NCBI RefSeq assembly: GCF_000934755.1
Contig: NZ_JYNP01000017.1
Coordinates: forward strand, 1-64,000
From: Desulfonatronovibrio magnus
GTDB lineage: Bacteria; Desulfobacterota; Desulfovibrionia; Desulfovibrionales; Desulfonatronovibrionaceae
Reading direction: 5' to 3'
Length of the DNA stretch: 64,000 bases
Numbering within the stretch: the first letter of the stretch is position 1; each line of letters starts with the position of its first letter. Below, piece after piece: positions 43,118 through 52,613 of this stretch. The notes below the pieces were generated by a model that was not told the DNA's origin, did no database searches, and worked only from the letters and a program-made list of their open reading frames with translations. The translations under genes were made by a program, and so were the position numbers.

Positions 43118-45205
43118 ATGCCTGAATTTGTTATGGAAATTGGGTTTGAGGAAATGCCTGCTCGCTTTCTTCAACCTCTTACTACTGAACTGAACCAAAT
43201 TTTTCAAAACGCTCTCAGTAAAAAAATGATCAGCTATGAATCAACGAGGGCTTACTCCACTCCAAGAAGACTTTGCATTTATGTATCAGCCATGGCGGAA
43301 CATCAGGACTCAAAGCAGGAGCTGGTCACAGGACCGCCCTGTGCCATAGCGTTTGATGAAAACAATAATTTGACCAAAGCTGGCCAGGGGTTTGCCAGAT
43401 CGCAAAACATTGATGCTGAAAGTTTGTTCAGGCATAAGACTGACAAGGGTGAATACCTGGCAGTCAATAAAACTATTGGTGGACAAAAGACAGCCTCGGT
43501 TCTGCCGGTAATTTGTGTTGAAGCAGTTCAGAGTTTGAACTTTCCTAAAAAAATGCGCTGGTCTGACGCATTTACTTTTGGACGTCCAGTACGCTGGATC
43601 CTGGCTCTTTTGGATGATAAAGTCATTTCTTTTCAAATCTCTGATGTAAAATCTGGAGCATCAACTTACGGGCACAGAGTCCTGGGGCCAGGCCCATGGC
43701 AGGTTTCATCAGCTGCTGATTATTTTTCCATAATCAGTAAGCAGGCTGGAGTAATCCTCGATGTTGAGCAGAGAATGAATATTATCAGGAACAGGTCCAA
43801 GGAACTGGCAGATGAAGTAAGTGGAAACATAGTAGAAAATGATAATCTAATCAGAGAAACAGCCAATTTATCAGAATATCCTAATCCTGTTCTTGGCAAA
43901 TTTGCAGATAAATATCTTGAGCTGCCCAGGGAAGTTTTGCTTACCAGCATGCAAGCTCACCAGAAAAGTTTTGGTCTTGAAGATGCAAACAGCAAATTGC
44001 TGCCATATTTTTTGACTGTTATTAATAATCAGCCACAAGATGTTGACCTGGTTCGCAAAGGCTGGGAAAGAGTGCTTAAGGCAAGGCTGGAAGATGCCAT
44101 GTTTTTCTGGAATGCAGACAGATCTGTCACCATTCAGGATAGACAGAACAAGCTTGACCGGGTGGTATTCCTTGCTCCGCTGGGTTCCATGGGTGACAAG
44201 GTCAGAAGAATGGAAAAGATAGCTGATTATCTATGTCAGGAGCTCGGAATAGATTCAAAAGATAATATCTCCAAGGCTGCCCTTATATGCAAGTCTGATC
44301 TGGTATCAGAAATGGTGGGGGAATTTGCTGATCTTCAGGGTATAATGGGAGGTATTTATGCACGGCTTGAAGGCTATCCTCAAGAGGTATCCAGGGCAAT
44401 TTATGAACATTACCTTCCCACCGGGCCTGAATCAAAGGTTCCTGAAACTCTTGCCGGAGCCATTATATCCATGGCGGATAAATCAGATACCTTATTGGGC
44501 TGCTTCGGTTTGAACATGATTCCCACGGGGGCTGCTGATCCTTATGCGCTTAGACGTCAATCCCTTGGGCTAATCAGAATTATATTAGAATACAGGCTTG
44601 ATTTGAACCTGCAAAGACTTTTTGATTTCTGTTGTAAAACTTATCAAGGCATTGAATGGAAACAGGACCTCCAAAAAGCCCAGGATGATCTTTTACGTTT
44701 TGTAGCTGTCAGACTAAAGGCTTTCTGGCAGGGCAGGGGAGTGAATGGCAAGTTTGTTGATGCTGTGCTGCAGGCTGGAACTGATAACATACTCACAGCA
44801 GAAAAACGACTTGATGCTCTAATCAGGTTCAGCAAGCATGCAGGCTTTGAACCGGCAGTTCTTACATTCAAACGAATTGACAATATAATCCGCAAGCAGG
44901 GCGTGGATACAGGGTTTGATCTTGCAGACAAATTTAAATCAGAACTTGTTCAGGACAAATTTGAATCAGCCCTGGCTGATGAAATAATGCAAATCCAGGC
45001 TGGATGGGATGAGCTGTGGGAACAAAAAGACTTTGATGCCCTGTTTGACCAGCTGCACCAACTGCGTCCTGTAGTGGATGACTTTTTTGATAATGTTATG
45101 GTTATGGCTGAAGACAAAGACTTGCGTGAGAACAGGCTCAACATGCTGAACATTCTTGCCATAAGACTCAGCAGACTGGCTGACTTTTCCGCCCTGCAGG
45201 TATAA
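43118..45205 (+). CDS. glyS: Glycyl-tRNA synthetase beta subunit
   Basis: The 695-aa protein opens with 'FVMEIGFEEMPARFLQPLTT', contains 'MRWSDAFTFGRPVRWILALL' and an HD-like domain around 'DLQGIMGGIYARLEGYPQEV', and ends in an anticodon-binding DALR-type domain ('FFDNVMVMAEDKDLRENRLN'). It completes the alpha2-beta2 enzyme that charges tRNA-Gly. AAGGA precedes ATG 43118. Confidence 0.97.
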   Translation: MPEFVMEIGFEEMPARFLQPLTTELNQIFQNALSKKMISYESTRAYSTPRRLCIYVSAMAEHQDSKQELVTGPPCAIAFDENNNLTKAGQGFARSQNIDAESLFRHKTDKGEYLAVNKTIGGQKTASVLPVICVEAVQSLNFPKKMRWSDAFTFGRPVRWILALLDDKVISFQISDVKSGASTYGHRVLGPGPWQVSSAADYFSIISKQAGVILDVEQRMNIIRNRSKELADEVSGNIVENDNLIRETANLSEYPNPVLGKFADKYLELPREVLLTSMQAHQKSFGLEDANSKLLPYFLTVINNQPQDVDLVRKGWERVLKARLEDAMFFWNADRSVTIQDRQNKLDRVVFLAPLGSMGDKVRRMEKIADYLCQELGIDSKDNISKAALICKSDLVSEMVGEFADLQGIMGGIYARLEGYPQEVSRAIYEHYLPTGPESKVPETLAGAIISMADKSDTLLGCFGLNMIPTGAADPYALRRQSLGLIRIILEYRLDLNLQRLFDFCCKTYQGIEWKQDLQKAQDDLLRFVAVRLKAFWQGRGVNGKFVDAVLQAGTDNILTAEKRLDALIRFSKHAGFEPAVLTFKRIDNIIRKQGVDTGFDLADKFKSELVQDKFESALADEIMQIQAGWDELWEQKDFDALFDQLHQLRPVVDDFFDNVMVMAEDKDLRENRLNMLNILAIRLSRLADFSALQV

Positions 45206-45254
45206 CCTGAAACGGACTTTGTCTGCATTCCATTATGACTTTAGTTATTTTAGC

Positions 45255-45281
45255 TTGACATGAAAATCTATTTGCTATAAC
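45255..45281 (+). promoter_or_regulatory. Possible promoter upstream of rpsT
   Basis: TTGACA and TATAAC are separated by 15 bp, shorter than the ideal 17, in the 277-bp gap before rpsT. The TTTGC just before TATAAC could act as an extended -10. Confidence 0.3.
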
Positions 45282-45482
45282 GGTAAAAGGCTTTAAGGGA
45301 AACAGCAGCAAAAGACATAGTTTTTCAGCACTTGCTGTTTATGGCAGATGCATAATTTTTCATTTTAGCTTAACAATCATACAAGCATTGTGAAATATGC
45401 GAAATGCTGGCTGGACTCTTAGATACTTGGAAATTATTTTTGTAAATATTAATATTGATTAAATAATCAGGAGGTTTTTACC

Positions 45483-45743
45483 TTGGCCAACCATAAGTCC
45501 GCATTAAAAAGACACAGACAGAGCCTCAAAGCAAGAGAACGTAACAAAGCAGTCAAGACACGTGTTAAAAACGCTACCAAAGCTGTCCGGGCAGCCATAG
45601 AACAAAAGGATTCAGAATCTGCCTCAAAAGCTTTACAGCTTGCAGCTTCCTGTATTGATAAAGCAGCCAAAAAGAATGTAATCCACTGGCGTGCTGCTTC
45701 GAGAAAAATTTCCCGTCTGAGCAGGGCAGTTAATAATATTTAA
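45483..45743 (+). CDS. rpsT: 30S ribosomal protein S20
   Basis: The 86-aa basic protein reads ANHKSALKRHRQSLKARERN and ends 'HWRAASRKISRLSRAVNNI', standard for S20, which binds 16S rRNA early in assembly. The start codon is TTG at 45483, with AGGAGG 8 bp upstream; rare starts are common for rpsT, which is autoregulated at translation. Confidence 0.97.
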   Translation: MANHKSALKRHRQSLKARERNKAVKTRVKNATKAVRAAIEQKDSESASKALQLAASCIDKAAKKNVIHWRAASRKISRLSRAVNNI

Positions 45744-45907
45744 TAAAGAACGGATGTTTTATTTCAGCCTGAAAAATAAAAAGCTGATAACATGCAGTGG
45801 GCAAGTACTCCGAACTCACTTGAACAGCAATCGTTTTTTCAATGGCTAATGTTTGAAACAATCTAGTCCCATGCCACATGCAAAAGGACAAATCTATTAT
45901 ATTTAAA

Positions 45908-45937
45908 AGGGCGAACTTCGGGTTCGCTCTTTTTTTG
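45908..45937 (+). terminator. Rho-independent terminator downstream of rpsT
   Basis: GCGAAC-TTCGG-GTTCGC forms a compact stem-loop extended by AGG/TCT and followed by a T run. It lies 165 bp after rpsT, with no gene between. Confidence 0.85.
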
Positions 45938-45943
45938 TTTTTT

Positions 45944-46126
45944 AGTAGCTTACCGTTTCAATCTGTAGAAAAAAATAAGATTTTTTTAACCTTGAAAGAG
46001 CAATGACGCCCAAGATCTTTATTCTTCAGCCTTCAGCCTTCAGCCTTCAGTCTTTAGTCTGAAAAGCAAGGTTATCGCCCAAACTTAACTATTCTTGTTT
46101 AAATTGGGTTGTGGGCACAGCCCGCG
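45944..46126. repeat. Family-C repeat, copy 2
   Basis: Inverse copy of 5521-5691. It starts AGTAGCTTACCGTTTCAATC, contains TTGAAAGAGCAATGACGCCC, TTCAGCC heptads at 46025-46050 (one more than copy 1), GGTTATCGCCCAAACTTAAC and ends GGGCACAGCCCGC. No coding content. Confidence 0.8.
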
Positions 46127-46207
46127 TGAGAATTTTACAATTAACTCAAAGCTATCAACTCTCAAATACCTTTCCTATCCAGCTGGACCAGCTGATTTGT
46201 TGGAAAC

Positions 46208-46369
46208 TCAGCAACCAGGCTCACCGTGATTACCGCAACAGGACTGTAGTTTCCTGATCTTCAAAAAGTTATTGCGCAGATAAAGACCAGCTTTCTCTGA
46301 CAAAGGCATAGGCTTTTTGAGGTTGCTTATAAAATCTTTCAAATCCGGCTTTTCATTTCCAGAGCACAT
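46208..46369 (-). CDS. 53-aa Cys-rich protein ending in CCGNHGEPGC, coupled to mqnA
   Basis: ATG 46369 with TAGGAG 6 bp upstream opens a 53-codon frame: MCSGNEKPDLKDFISNLKKP, then a basic helical middle, then LQSCCGNHGEPGC and TGA. It overlaps the 3' end of mqnA by 17 bp, so the two are translationally coupled. The end 'CCGxxGEPGC' is compact and metal-site-like, with three Cys and one His in ten residues. From memory, similar short proteins with 'CCGHxGEPGC' tails occur in Desulfovibrio- and Geobacter-like genomes, but no function is known to me. A redox or metal role is inference. Confidence 0.65.
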   Translation of the reverse strand: MCSGNEKPDLKDFISNLKKPMPLSEKAGLYLRNNFLKIRKLQSCCGNHGEPGC

Positions 46370-47213
46370 ATTTTCTCCTAATGCGGCCTTCGAGAACTGG
46401 CATCCCTTTGATTAAATTCATTTGTGTCAGATAGTGCCCAAACAGAGTCAACCCAGCCATATGGTCAGGTGTCAGGATAAAATCCATACCCTGCCAGTAA
46501 TTCACTATCATCTGCGGACTAACCCATGGGTCAGGGTAAAGTTGAGCTAAACTCTTAAAGTTGTCGGACAGAGACTGTGCACTGCTCATAAGAGATTCAT
46601 GCAATTTTTCAATTAGCCCGGTTTTGACCTGCAAGGCATGCTGATTGACTATCCATAGAGCAAACACGAAGGGCAGACCTGTAAAATTTTTCCACTCCCT
46701 GGCAAGATCAATAATGTAAAGATCAGGTCTTTGATCAATATATATCTTAAGCGCATGATTGCCAATTTCCAGAAAAGGTAATCTTTCAGACCCGGAAGTG
46801 CCGGGTACGGTTTTTTTCCATTGCGGTTCCGGCAACTTCCAATAAAAGTTCCACAGCACCTTGAGCAAAGCTACAGAAGCTGCTGAAGCGCTGGTTATAA
46901 GTACCGGCCCTCCTTTTTGAATGTGTTTTTCAAGCTGCTCAAATGGAAAAGGCAGACAAAAAAGCACACTTTGTACTTCATTACAGGCACCAATCCCCAG
47001 ATGAGGCAGAACACTGTATTGCTCCGCACGAATCAGGTATTCATAAGAAGAGGACGGGGAAACATCAATACTTCCCCGGGCTAACCCTTCATTAAGCATG
47101 GAAGGATGTCCGGCCTGGAACTCTATGCAGTCGGTCAGGGGATCATCCTGCAAAAGTTGAAAAAGGGGCCAGATATTTAGATAATCTATCCGGCCGACAC
47201 ATAGTTTATCCAT
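46353..47213 (-). CDS. mqnA: Chorismate dehydratase, futalosine menaquinone pathway
   Basis: The 286-aa protein starts 'CVGRIDYLNIWPLFQLLQDD', the MqnA signature, and continues with 'GSIDVSPSSSYEYLI' and 'RLPFLEIGNHALKIY'. MqnA dehydrates chorismate to 3-enolpyruvyl-benzoate, the first step of futalosine-type menaquinone synthesis used by many anaerobes. The periplasmic-binding-like fold lacks a signal peptide, as expected. The Cys-rich small gene follows by overlap. Confidence 0.92.
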   Translation of the reverse strand: MDKLCVGRIDYLNIWPLFQLLQDDPLTDCIEFQAGHPSMLNEGLARGSIDVSPSSSYEYLIRAEQYSVLPHLGIGACNEVQSVLFCLPFPFEQLEKHIQKGGPVLITSASAASVALLKVLWNFYWKLPEPQWKKTVPGTSGSERLPFLEIGNHALKIYIDQRPDLYIIDLAREWKNFTGLPFVFALWIVNQHALQVKTGLIEKLHESLMSSAQSLSDNFKSLAQLYPDPWVSPQMIVNYWQGMDFILTPDHMAGLTLFGHYLTQMNLIKGMPVLEGRIRRKYVLWK

Positions 47214-47285
47214 GGTGAGAATGTATTTTGGTGACCAGGTTCAGGCAAACAAAAAAGCCAGGCCCAAGGCAGCCGGGGAGGGCGC

Positions 47286-47906
47286 TTAAAAAGCAATAAC
47301 TTTATCAGCCATGTTCATACTGCTGATAATGTCCAGCATATTTGTAGTCTGGCCAACCCTTTTTTTCGCAGTGAGAGCAAAAAATTCTAAACAAGTTCCG
47401 CATACAAGTAAAGATGCATTTTCCTGTTCCAGCTTGCGCAGACTCTCTAAGGCAGGGCTGCCTTCTACACTCAGTTTAACCCCTGAATTGACCATAACTA
47501 CCTGCCACAAACTGTCTCCCATTTCCGGCAAGGTGCTCAGAAAACTTAGCATGAGCTTAGATCCAAGCTCATCATCTCCGTTACCGATTTTATCACTTGA
47601 TAGAAAGACAAGTATGCGATTATCATGTTTAGACTGATTCTCAGGTGCTGTTTTCTCAATAAGTGGTTCTGCAGATGAAGATGAACGTGTGGCAGCAATG
47701 ACCCAGTTGCTGTCATCATCTTTTTCAGGTTTATGTAATTCGTATCCCTGATGGGCGAGGAACCTGGATACATTTTCCAAGGCTGGGTCATTATCAACCA
47801 GCACGGTTATTTCAGATGGATTGTCATTCTCAATAGCTTCCTTGCACTTAAGTACTGGCTGGGGGCAAGGCAGACCCTGGCATTGAATTTTTTTTTCTTT
47901 AGACAT
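47286..47906 (-). CDS. yedF: YedF-type protein (TusA domain plus DsrE-like domain), selenium metabolism associated
   Basis: From ATG 47906 (AAGGTGA upstream; the longer frame to 47936 lacks a site) the product is 206 aa. Residues 1-75 are a TusA-like domain with the CPxP motif (GLPCPQPVLKCKEA), the second half a DsrE-like domain ('ILVFLSSDKIGNGDDELGSK', 'LLVCGTCLEFF'). This two-domain protein is annotated as sulfurtransferase-like selenium-metabolism YedF and travels with selenophosphate genes. It suggests that the organism makes selenoproteins, although none is in this window. Confidence 0.88.
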   Translation of the reverse strand: MSKEKKIQCQGLPCPQPVLKCKEAIENDNPSEITVLVDNDPALENVSRFLAHQGYELHKPEKDDDSNWVIAATRSSSSAEPLIEKTAPENQSKHDNRILVFLSSDKIGNGDDELGSKLMLSFLSTLPEMGDSLWQVVMVNSGVKLSVEGSPALESLRKLEQENASLLVCGTCLEFFALTAKKRVGQTTNMLDIISSMNMADKVIAF

Positions 47907-48308
47907 AGAATCACCTTTTGGCGCACCATATAACACTTCAACGAAACTAAAAAAAACTCTGCGTTGTGTACAAATTGGGGGCAGGCATTACTGCCGAAAA
48001 AAGTTTCAGACAGCTTTAGAATTCCGGCAGTATAAGAGCCTGCATCCGGGCCCAGAGTATAGTTGTCGCTGTAGTGACAGGCAGCATCCAGTTTTTTATT
48101 TCAGTTAGCATCAAATTGATGGAAAAAGTTTATATGCACAACTTTTAAATATATGCTCGTTGATATACCTCGGTCAAATAGGTAATATTAATAGATTTTC
48201 AAGATATCCATAGAGAATATCAATACTTTCAGGCATGGGCATAACTTTTTCGTTTGCCTCAATTTCCAGAAAAGGGACCATACACAGCCATGGTAAAATA
48301 ATAAAAAA

Positions 48309-48932
48309 ATGAAACTTAATCTGAACAACAAATACATTTATTCAGGCCTGACTTTGTTCATGAGGTTGTGGTCCTGTTCTCTCAATTATTCAAGAGTCAA
48401 TTATCCCGAGGTTTTGGAGTTGCGCAAACAACATCCGGTGATCTTTGCTATTTTCCATGGGGAGGTATTTCCTCTTTGCTATCTGCACCGAGACGAAGAG
48501 ATAACTGTTCTGGTCAGCAAGAGCAGGGATGGGGAACTTATAGGACAGATTCTTGCCAGGCTGGGATTCAACCTGGCACGCGGGTCAAGCTCAAGGCAGG
48601 GGTTGAGAGCATTGCTTGAAGCATCCAGAATGATGAAAAAACACAAAACTGATGTAGTGTTTACCGTTGATGGCCCAAGAGGCCCAAGACATAAGTCCAA
48701 ACCCGGTATAATATATATGGCATCACGCAGCAGGGCGTTTATTATTCCGGCAAGGGTGGCCATGAGTACAAAAATCGAGTTTCAATCCTGGGATCGTTTC
48801 AGGCTTCCCTGGTTGTGGTCAGGATGCAGGGTGATTTATGGAAAACCATACAGAGTTCCTGCCAGATTAAGCTCTGAGGAGATTAATATCAAAACGCAAG
48901 AACTCGACCATAAACTTAAAGCCCTGCTTTAA
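48309..48932 (+). CDS. DUF374-type lysophospholipid acyltransferase-like protein
   Basis: The 207-aa product has the DUF374 hallmark 'VVFTVDGPRGPRHKSKPGII' and an acceptor block 'IFAIFHGEVFPLCYLHRDEE', where His is the likely catalytic residue of the HX4D-type acyltransferases. Such proteins sit at the inner membrane and are thought to acylate lipid A or phospholipid precursors. The 370-bp interval upstream (47937-48308) contains nothing clear. Confidence 0.82.
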   Translation: MKLNLNNKYIYSGLTLFMRLWSCSLNYSRVNYPEVLELRKQHPVIFAIFHGEVFPLCYLHRDEEITVLVSKSRDGELIGQILARLGFNLARGSSSRQGLRALLEASRMMKKHKTDVVFTVDGPRGPRHKSKPGIIYMASRSRAFIIPARVAMSTKIEFQSWDRFRLPWLWSGCRVIYGKPYRVPARLSSEEINIKTQELDHKLKALL

Positions 48933-48974
48933 GTTTGACTGAGCCAGAATCCGGTCTTTTGACAATCTTGTTTA

Positions 48975-49140
48975 TAGTACCTGGCGGAGAATGTCCCAAT
49001 TCCCCAATATGAGACTATTCTCCAATGTGGAGGCGGCTTCCAGCCGCCTGGTCTTTAACAGCCTGCAGGATGCAGGCTCCACTTTAAAGACTGTTACTCA
49101 CAAGTTCGGTCCCGGTCCCCTCGGATGAGGCGCTTTTACT
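48975..49140 (+). repeat. Family-A repeat with TGGAGGCGGCTTCCAGCC variant module
   Basis: Contains TAGTACCTGGCGGAGAATGT, the hairpin GGCGGCTTCCAGCCGCC, the hairpin GCCTGCAGGATGCAGGC, and the end GTTACTCACAAGTTCGGTCC. A close copy is at 51535-51712. Confidence 0.75.
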
Positions 49141-49151
49141 TCCAAGTCACA

Positions 49152-49385
49152 TCACTGACTGTTTAAATACTCTGCAATGGTTTTACTGTCGTTTGAAGAA
49201 GCAGACATCTTCAGTTCTTTTGATTGTCCACTGCAACGAATCTGTCCTTTATCAAGGCTTACTATCCCCGCGGACAAAACCTTTGTGTATGGAATCTGCT
49301 CTCTCATTTCCAGAAATGATACACGTTCCGGAAATATAATCGGAGTCGCTTCACCGGCAAAATCTTCAAATATTATATACTTCAT
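49152..49385 (-). CDS. Small protein of unknown function downstream of the TPR exoprotein
   Basis: From ATG 49385 (AAGGGAG 5 bp upstream) the product is 77 aa: MKYIIFEDFAGEATPIIFPE, then a segment around 'IPYTKVLSAGIVSLDKGQIR', then a polar tail. It has a small alpha/beta character and no signal peptide. The longer frame from 49517 runs back into the end of the TPR gene and is rejected. I do not recognise the family; 31 bp separates it from the TPR gene, so they probably share a transcript. Confidence 0.6.
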   Translation of the reverse strand: MKYIIFEDFAGEATPIIFPERVSFLEMREQIPYTKVLSAGIVSLDKGQIRCSGQSKELKMSASSNDSKTIAEYLNSQ

Positions 49386-49416
49386 TTTTTCTCCCTTGGT
49401 TTGGTTGTAATTATAA

Positions 49417-51426
49417 TTAAAATAGAAAAGAGCCACTGTCTTTTGAAGATCCCATTCTTGCATCAATGGCATCAAGGCGCTGACGAGCTGCTTCCTGCTG
49501 ACTTTTTCTTCCCGCATTTTTCAAAACATTTTCAAAAAGATTTCTGGCAGTATCCAGCATTCCACGCTGTTCATAAATAAGACCAGCGCGATACATGGCA
49601 GTTACTGCCCAGATATTTTGTTCAGGAAACTGCCAGGAAAGACGCAGGTAGTAGTCAAGAGCTTTTTCCAGATTACCCTGGTGCTGCTCTCCCTCGCCGA
49701 GCCAAAAAAGAACTTCGGCCTGTATCTCAGTAGAAACATTGTTTCTGTCATCCCATATGGCCTCAAGGATGTTTTGAGCTTGAACCCATTTCTGACTTTC
49801 CTGAGCGAGCAGGGCCAGTCTCAGTCTGCGTTGATGAGACAATATGTCCGGATCCTTTTCTAAAATTGTCAGATATGTTTCTAAAGATTCATCTTCACGT
49901 CCCATATCCATTAAAATACCTGCCTTAGCCTCAAGAAGCTCCATCTGCCTTGGACCTTTGGCAAATTCTTCGGAAATACTTTGCAGATATCTCCATGCAA
50001 GATTTTTGTCTGACTCCTTATAAGCATGTTTGGCCAATGCAAGAAAAGAGCTTTGACCAATTTCAGATTGAGGAAAAAGAAAAGCCAGGGTTCTGGCTGC
50101 CTGCATATTTTGACGGTTTATAAAAGCATCTTTGTAAAACAAATAGTTTAGAGCGTAATCAAAAGGATAATGATTGTATAGTTTAGATACCTGATTAATG
50201 TCATGCTCCCAAAAATCAGCCATATTAGCTGGGTCGGGATTGAAACCAGCGCTGTTGAGAACTTCTTTTAAAAAAGGATAGCGAGCATCAGGCAAATTTT
50301 TCATTTCAGACATGTCCTTCCACAGCAGGGCAGCAGCAAGATACAATGTATAGGGAAGGTCGGGTGCATTGGAAAGGGCGTTTCTCCAGGCATTTTGATT
50401 ATCGCTTCCAGGTTCCTTCTGCAGTTCAAAAACAAACTGCAAAGCCTGAAGCCTTCCACGAACCAGGTTAGGAAGAAGGGCGGATGACAATTCCTGTCTT
50501 ACAATATTTAAGGCTTCTGAAGGATCCAACCCTTTAATTCTGCTTACAAACTGATTCCAGGAGTTGTCATTTTGTATTTCAAGGGCGTGATTTACTTTTG
50601 CAAACTCCATAAGATGATCAAGGTAAACATAAGTAAATTCTCTGCTTTTATCACTTCGTAAACTTGCATCCCATCGTTCAAGACTTCCTGATCTCAGAAA
50701 GTTCTGATAGTTCTGAAAAAATGATCGCTTATCTCTATCCGTTATGGAAGACAGCATTGCCTCAGAAAGCGTCCAGTGCTCTATACTCCACAATGCCATG
50801 GCTCTGGCAATATAGATCTGATCAGAAGATGGGGGGGCAGATGTTATGTTCCTGGTCTCAATGGGAATTGAGACAGCCTGCCAGAGCTTATGGTCTGGCC
50901 AGGCAGCACGAGCCAGAAGCACAGCCTGCTCCATGATTGAGTTACGACCTTCAGGAATAGAACTGGGTTCCAGGGTGTGAAAATACCATCTTTTCCAGAC
51001 GTTGGCCCATAAATTGTCAAGTCCAGGTTCATTACGCATGAGTTTTGCACTATCATCAAGCCCCAAAAAACCTGACGCCTCAATCACTGCCAGAATCGTC
51101 AGGTCAAATTCGCCAAGCTTTCTCAGAGCTCTGTGCCTGATCCACTCAAGTTTACCCTGAAGTTCATCCTGTCCATCAACATGAACCTGTTTCAAGATAG
51201 ATAGAGCAGCATCTGGATTTCCCATGGAAACAAGTGCATCTGCATAATCAATCTGTCCAGCAGGCCCGGCTTCACGTTCTCGAATACTCATGGCATAGAC
51301 ATCAATGGCTCCATAATGCCTTAGCCACTCATGATAAGATTCCAGGTTGTCCAAGCTGGACGTATGACCTGGAGCTGGTAAAAAAATGAATAAAAATAGG
51401 ATCAGAAAAGTCAGTGTATTTTTCAT
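49417..51426 (-). CDS. Large periplasmic TPR protein
   Basis: The 669-aa product has a signal peptide (MKNTLTFLILFLFIFLPAPG) and is almost entirely alpha-helical with TPR-like pairs, clearest near the C-terminus ('AEVLFWLGEGEQHQGNLEKA', 'AMYRAGLIYEQRGMLDTARN'). The layout recalls the superhelical part of soluble lytic transglycosylase, but no SLT catalytic domain with its Glu is present. It may be a scaffold for envelope proteins. The function is unknown. Confidence 0.75.
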   Translation of the reverse strand: MKNTLTFLILFLFIFLPAPGHTSSLDNLESYHEWLRHYGAIDVYAMSIREREAGPAGQIDYADALVSMGNPDAALSILKQVHVDGQDELQGKLEWIRHRALRKLGEFDLTILAVIEASGFLGLDDSAKLMRNEPGLDNLWANVWKRWYFHTLEPSSIPEGRNSIMEQAVLLARAAWPDHKLWQAVSIPIETRNITSAPPSSDQIYIARAMALWSIEHWTLSEAMLSSITDRDKRSFFQNYQNFLRSGSLERWDASLRSDKSREFTYVYLDHLMEFAKVNHALEIQNDNSWNQFVSRIKGLDPSEALNIVRQELSSALLPNLVRGRLQALQFVFELQKEPGSDNQNAWRNALSNAPDLPYTLYLAAALLWKDMSEMKNLPDARYPFLKEVLNSAGFNPDPANMADFWEHDINQVSKLYNHYPFDYALNYLFYKDAFINRQNMQAARTLAFLFPQSEIGQSSFLALAKHAYKESDKNLAWRYLQSISEEFAKGPRQMELLEAKAGILMDMGREDESLETYLTILEKDPDILSHQRRLRLALLAQESQKWVQAQNILEAIWDDRNNVSTEIQAEVLFWLGEGEQHQGNLEKALDYYLRLSWQFPEQNIWAVTAMYRAGLIYEQRGMLDTARNLFENVLKNAGRKSQQEAARQRLDAIDARMGSSKDSGSFLF

Positions 51427-51534
51427 ATCTGCCTCTTGAAGCGGTAAAAAATTTTCTTGTCAAAATCATGGACAGGGAAGATACATCCCTGACAGCCCAG
51501 GTGTCATTTCTTCCAGGAACCAAAGGAGTATCCT

Positions 51535-51712
51535 TCTTTTTTATAGCACCTCGCGGGGACTGTCCCAATTTCCAAATATGGGACTGTTCTTCAAGGTGGA
51601 GGCGGCTTCCAGCCGCCTGGAGTTAAATAGCCTGCAGGATGCAGGCTCCACTTTAAAAACAGTTACTCACAAGTTCGGTCCCGGGCCGCCCGGGTGAGGA
51701 GCTTACAACATG
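51535..51712 (+). repeat. Family-A repeat, close copy of 48975-49140
   Basis: Contains ACCTCGCGGGGACTGTCCCA, GGCGGCTTCCAGCCGCC, GCCTGCAGGATGCAGGC and ends GTTACTCACAAGTTCGGTCC and GGTGAGGAGCTTAC. It lies directly upstream of the TPR exoprotein gene, in the 5' region of that transcript. Confidence 0.78.
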
Positions 51713-51849
51713 ATGAATAGTTACGAATGCTGAATAAAATCTTTTGATGAACTGTTCAAGCCCCCTTCTTGGTATCTTGAAAATTTTATTAAAGTTTACA
51801 TAATTTACATTATGGGACAAATAGGTTTCAAAGGCAGGGGGGCAGCAGG

Positions 51850-51889
51850 CACAAAAAAACCGGCTTCTCCTTGCGAAAAAGCCGGTTTT
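51850..51889 (-). terminator. Rho-independent terminator of the transaldolase gene
   Basis: On the minus strand AAACCGGCTT pairs with AAGCCGGTTT around TTTCGCAAGGAG, followed by TTTTTTT. It begins about 22 bp after the stop codon. Confidence 0.88.
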
Positions 51890-51911
51890 AAACCAAGTTT
51901 GGTGTCAGGGA

Positions 51912-52553
51912 TTATTTTCTGGTTGACCAGTCCTTAAGAAAGGCTTCCAGACCAATGTCTGTGAGTGGATGTCTGGAAAGCTTTTCAATTACCTTAAATG
52001 GTATTGTCGCAATGTCCGCACCCATAAGAGCTGACTCCATCACATGTCCGGGATGTCTGATGCTGGCCACAATTATTTCAGTATCAAAAGCATAGTTGTC
52101 ATAAATGCTGATAATGTCAGAGACCACATCCATGCCATTTTGACCAATATCATCCAATCGTCCCACAAACGGACTTACGTAAGCGGCTCCAGCCTTGGCT
52201 GCAAGCAACGCCTGCAAAGGAGAAAAAACCAAAGTCACATTGGTTTCAATGTCCATACCGGACAAGGCCTTGACTGCTTCAATTCCAGGCATGGTCATGG
52301 GAATTTTGACTACAACATTAGGCCCGAATTTAACCAGGTCACGTGCTTCACTGATCATTTCTTTTGTTTCAGTAGCAATCACTTCAAGACTGACTGGTCC
52401 AGGAACAAGTTCGCATATTTCAGCAGCCACTTCCTTCCAGTCTTTTCCTTCTTTGGCCATCAGGCTGGGATTTGTGGTAACTCCGTCAACCATTCCATAT
52501 TGAATGGCCTGCTTGATCTCCTGGATATTGGCTGTATCAATAAAAAATTTCAT
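51912..52553 (-). CDS. Transaldolase of the fructose-6-phosphate-aldolase (FSA/TalC) subfamily
   Basis: The 213-aa protein matches the short transaldolase group: '[20 protein letters not shown]', '[15 protein letters not shown]', Schiff-base Lys 83 in VVKIPMT, and '[20 protein letters not shown]'. These enzymes transfer dihydroxyacetone units or cleave fructose 6-phosphate; most bacterial members of this length act as transaldolase in the non-oxidative pentose-phosphate pathway. The tail '[15 protein letters not shown]' is usual for the group. Confidence 0.93.
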   Translation of the reverse strand: MKFFIDTANIQEIKQAIQYGMVDGVTTNPSLMAKEGKDWKEVAAEICELVPGPVSLEVIATETKEMISEARDLVKFGPNVVVKIPMTMPGIEAVKALSGMDIETNVTLVFSPLQALLAAKAGAAYVSPFVGRLDDIGQNGMDVVSDIISIYDNYAFDTEIIVASIRHPGHVMESALMGADIATIPFKVIEKLSRHPLTDIGLEAFLKDWSTRK

Positions 52554-52613
52554 TTTACAACTCCCTGTGATTTAAAAGTTGGATAATGGCACCCTCACGC
52601 GCCTGGTATCGAG

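Noticed and set aside
48163-48270. 35-codon minus-strand frame (MVPFLEIEANEKV..., ending LYGYLENLLILPI)
   Set aside because: The peptide is protein-like but there is no ribosome-binding site or recognisable family, and it is very short; it may be debris.
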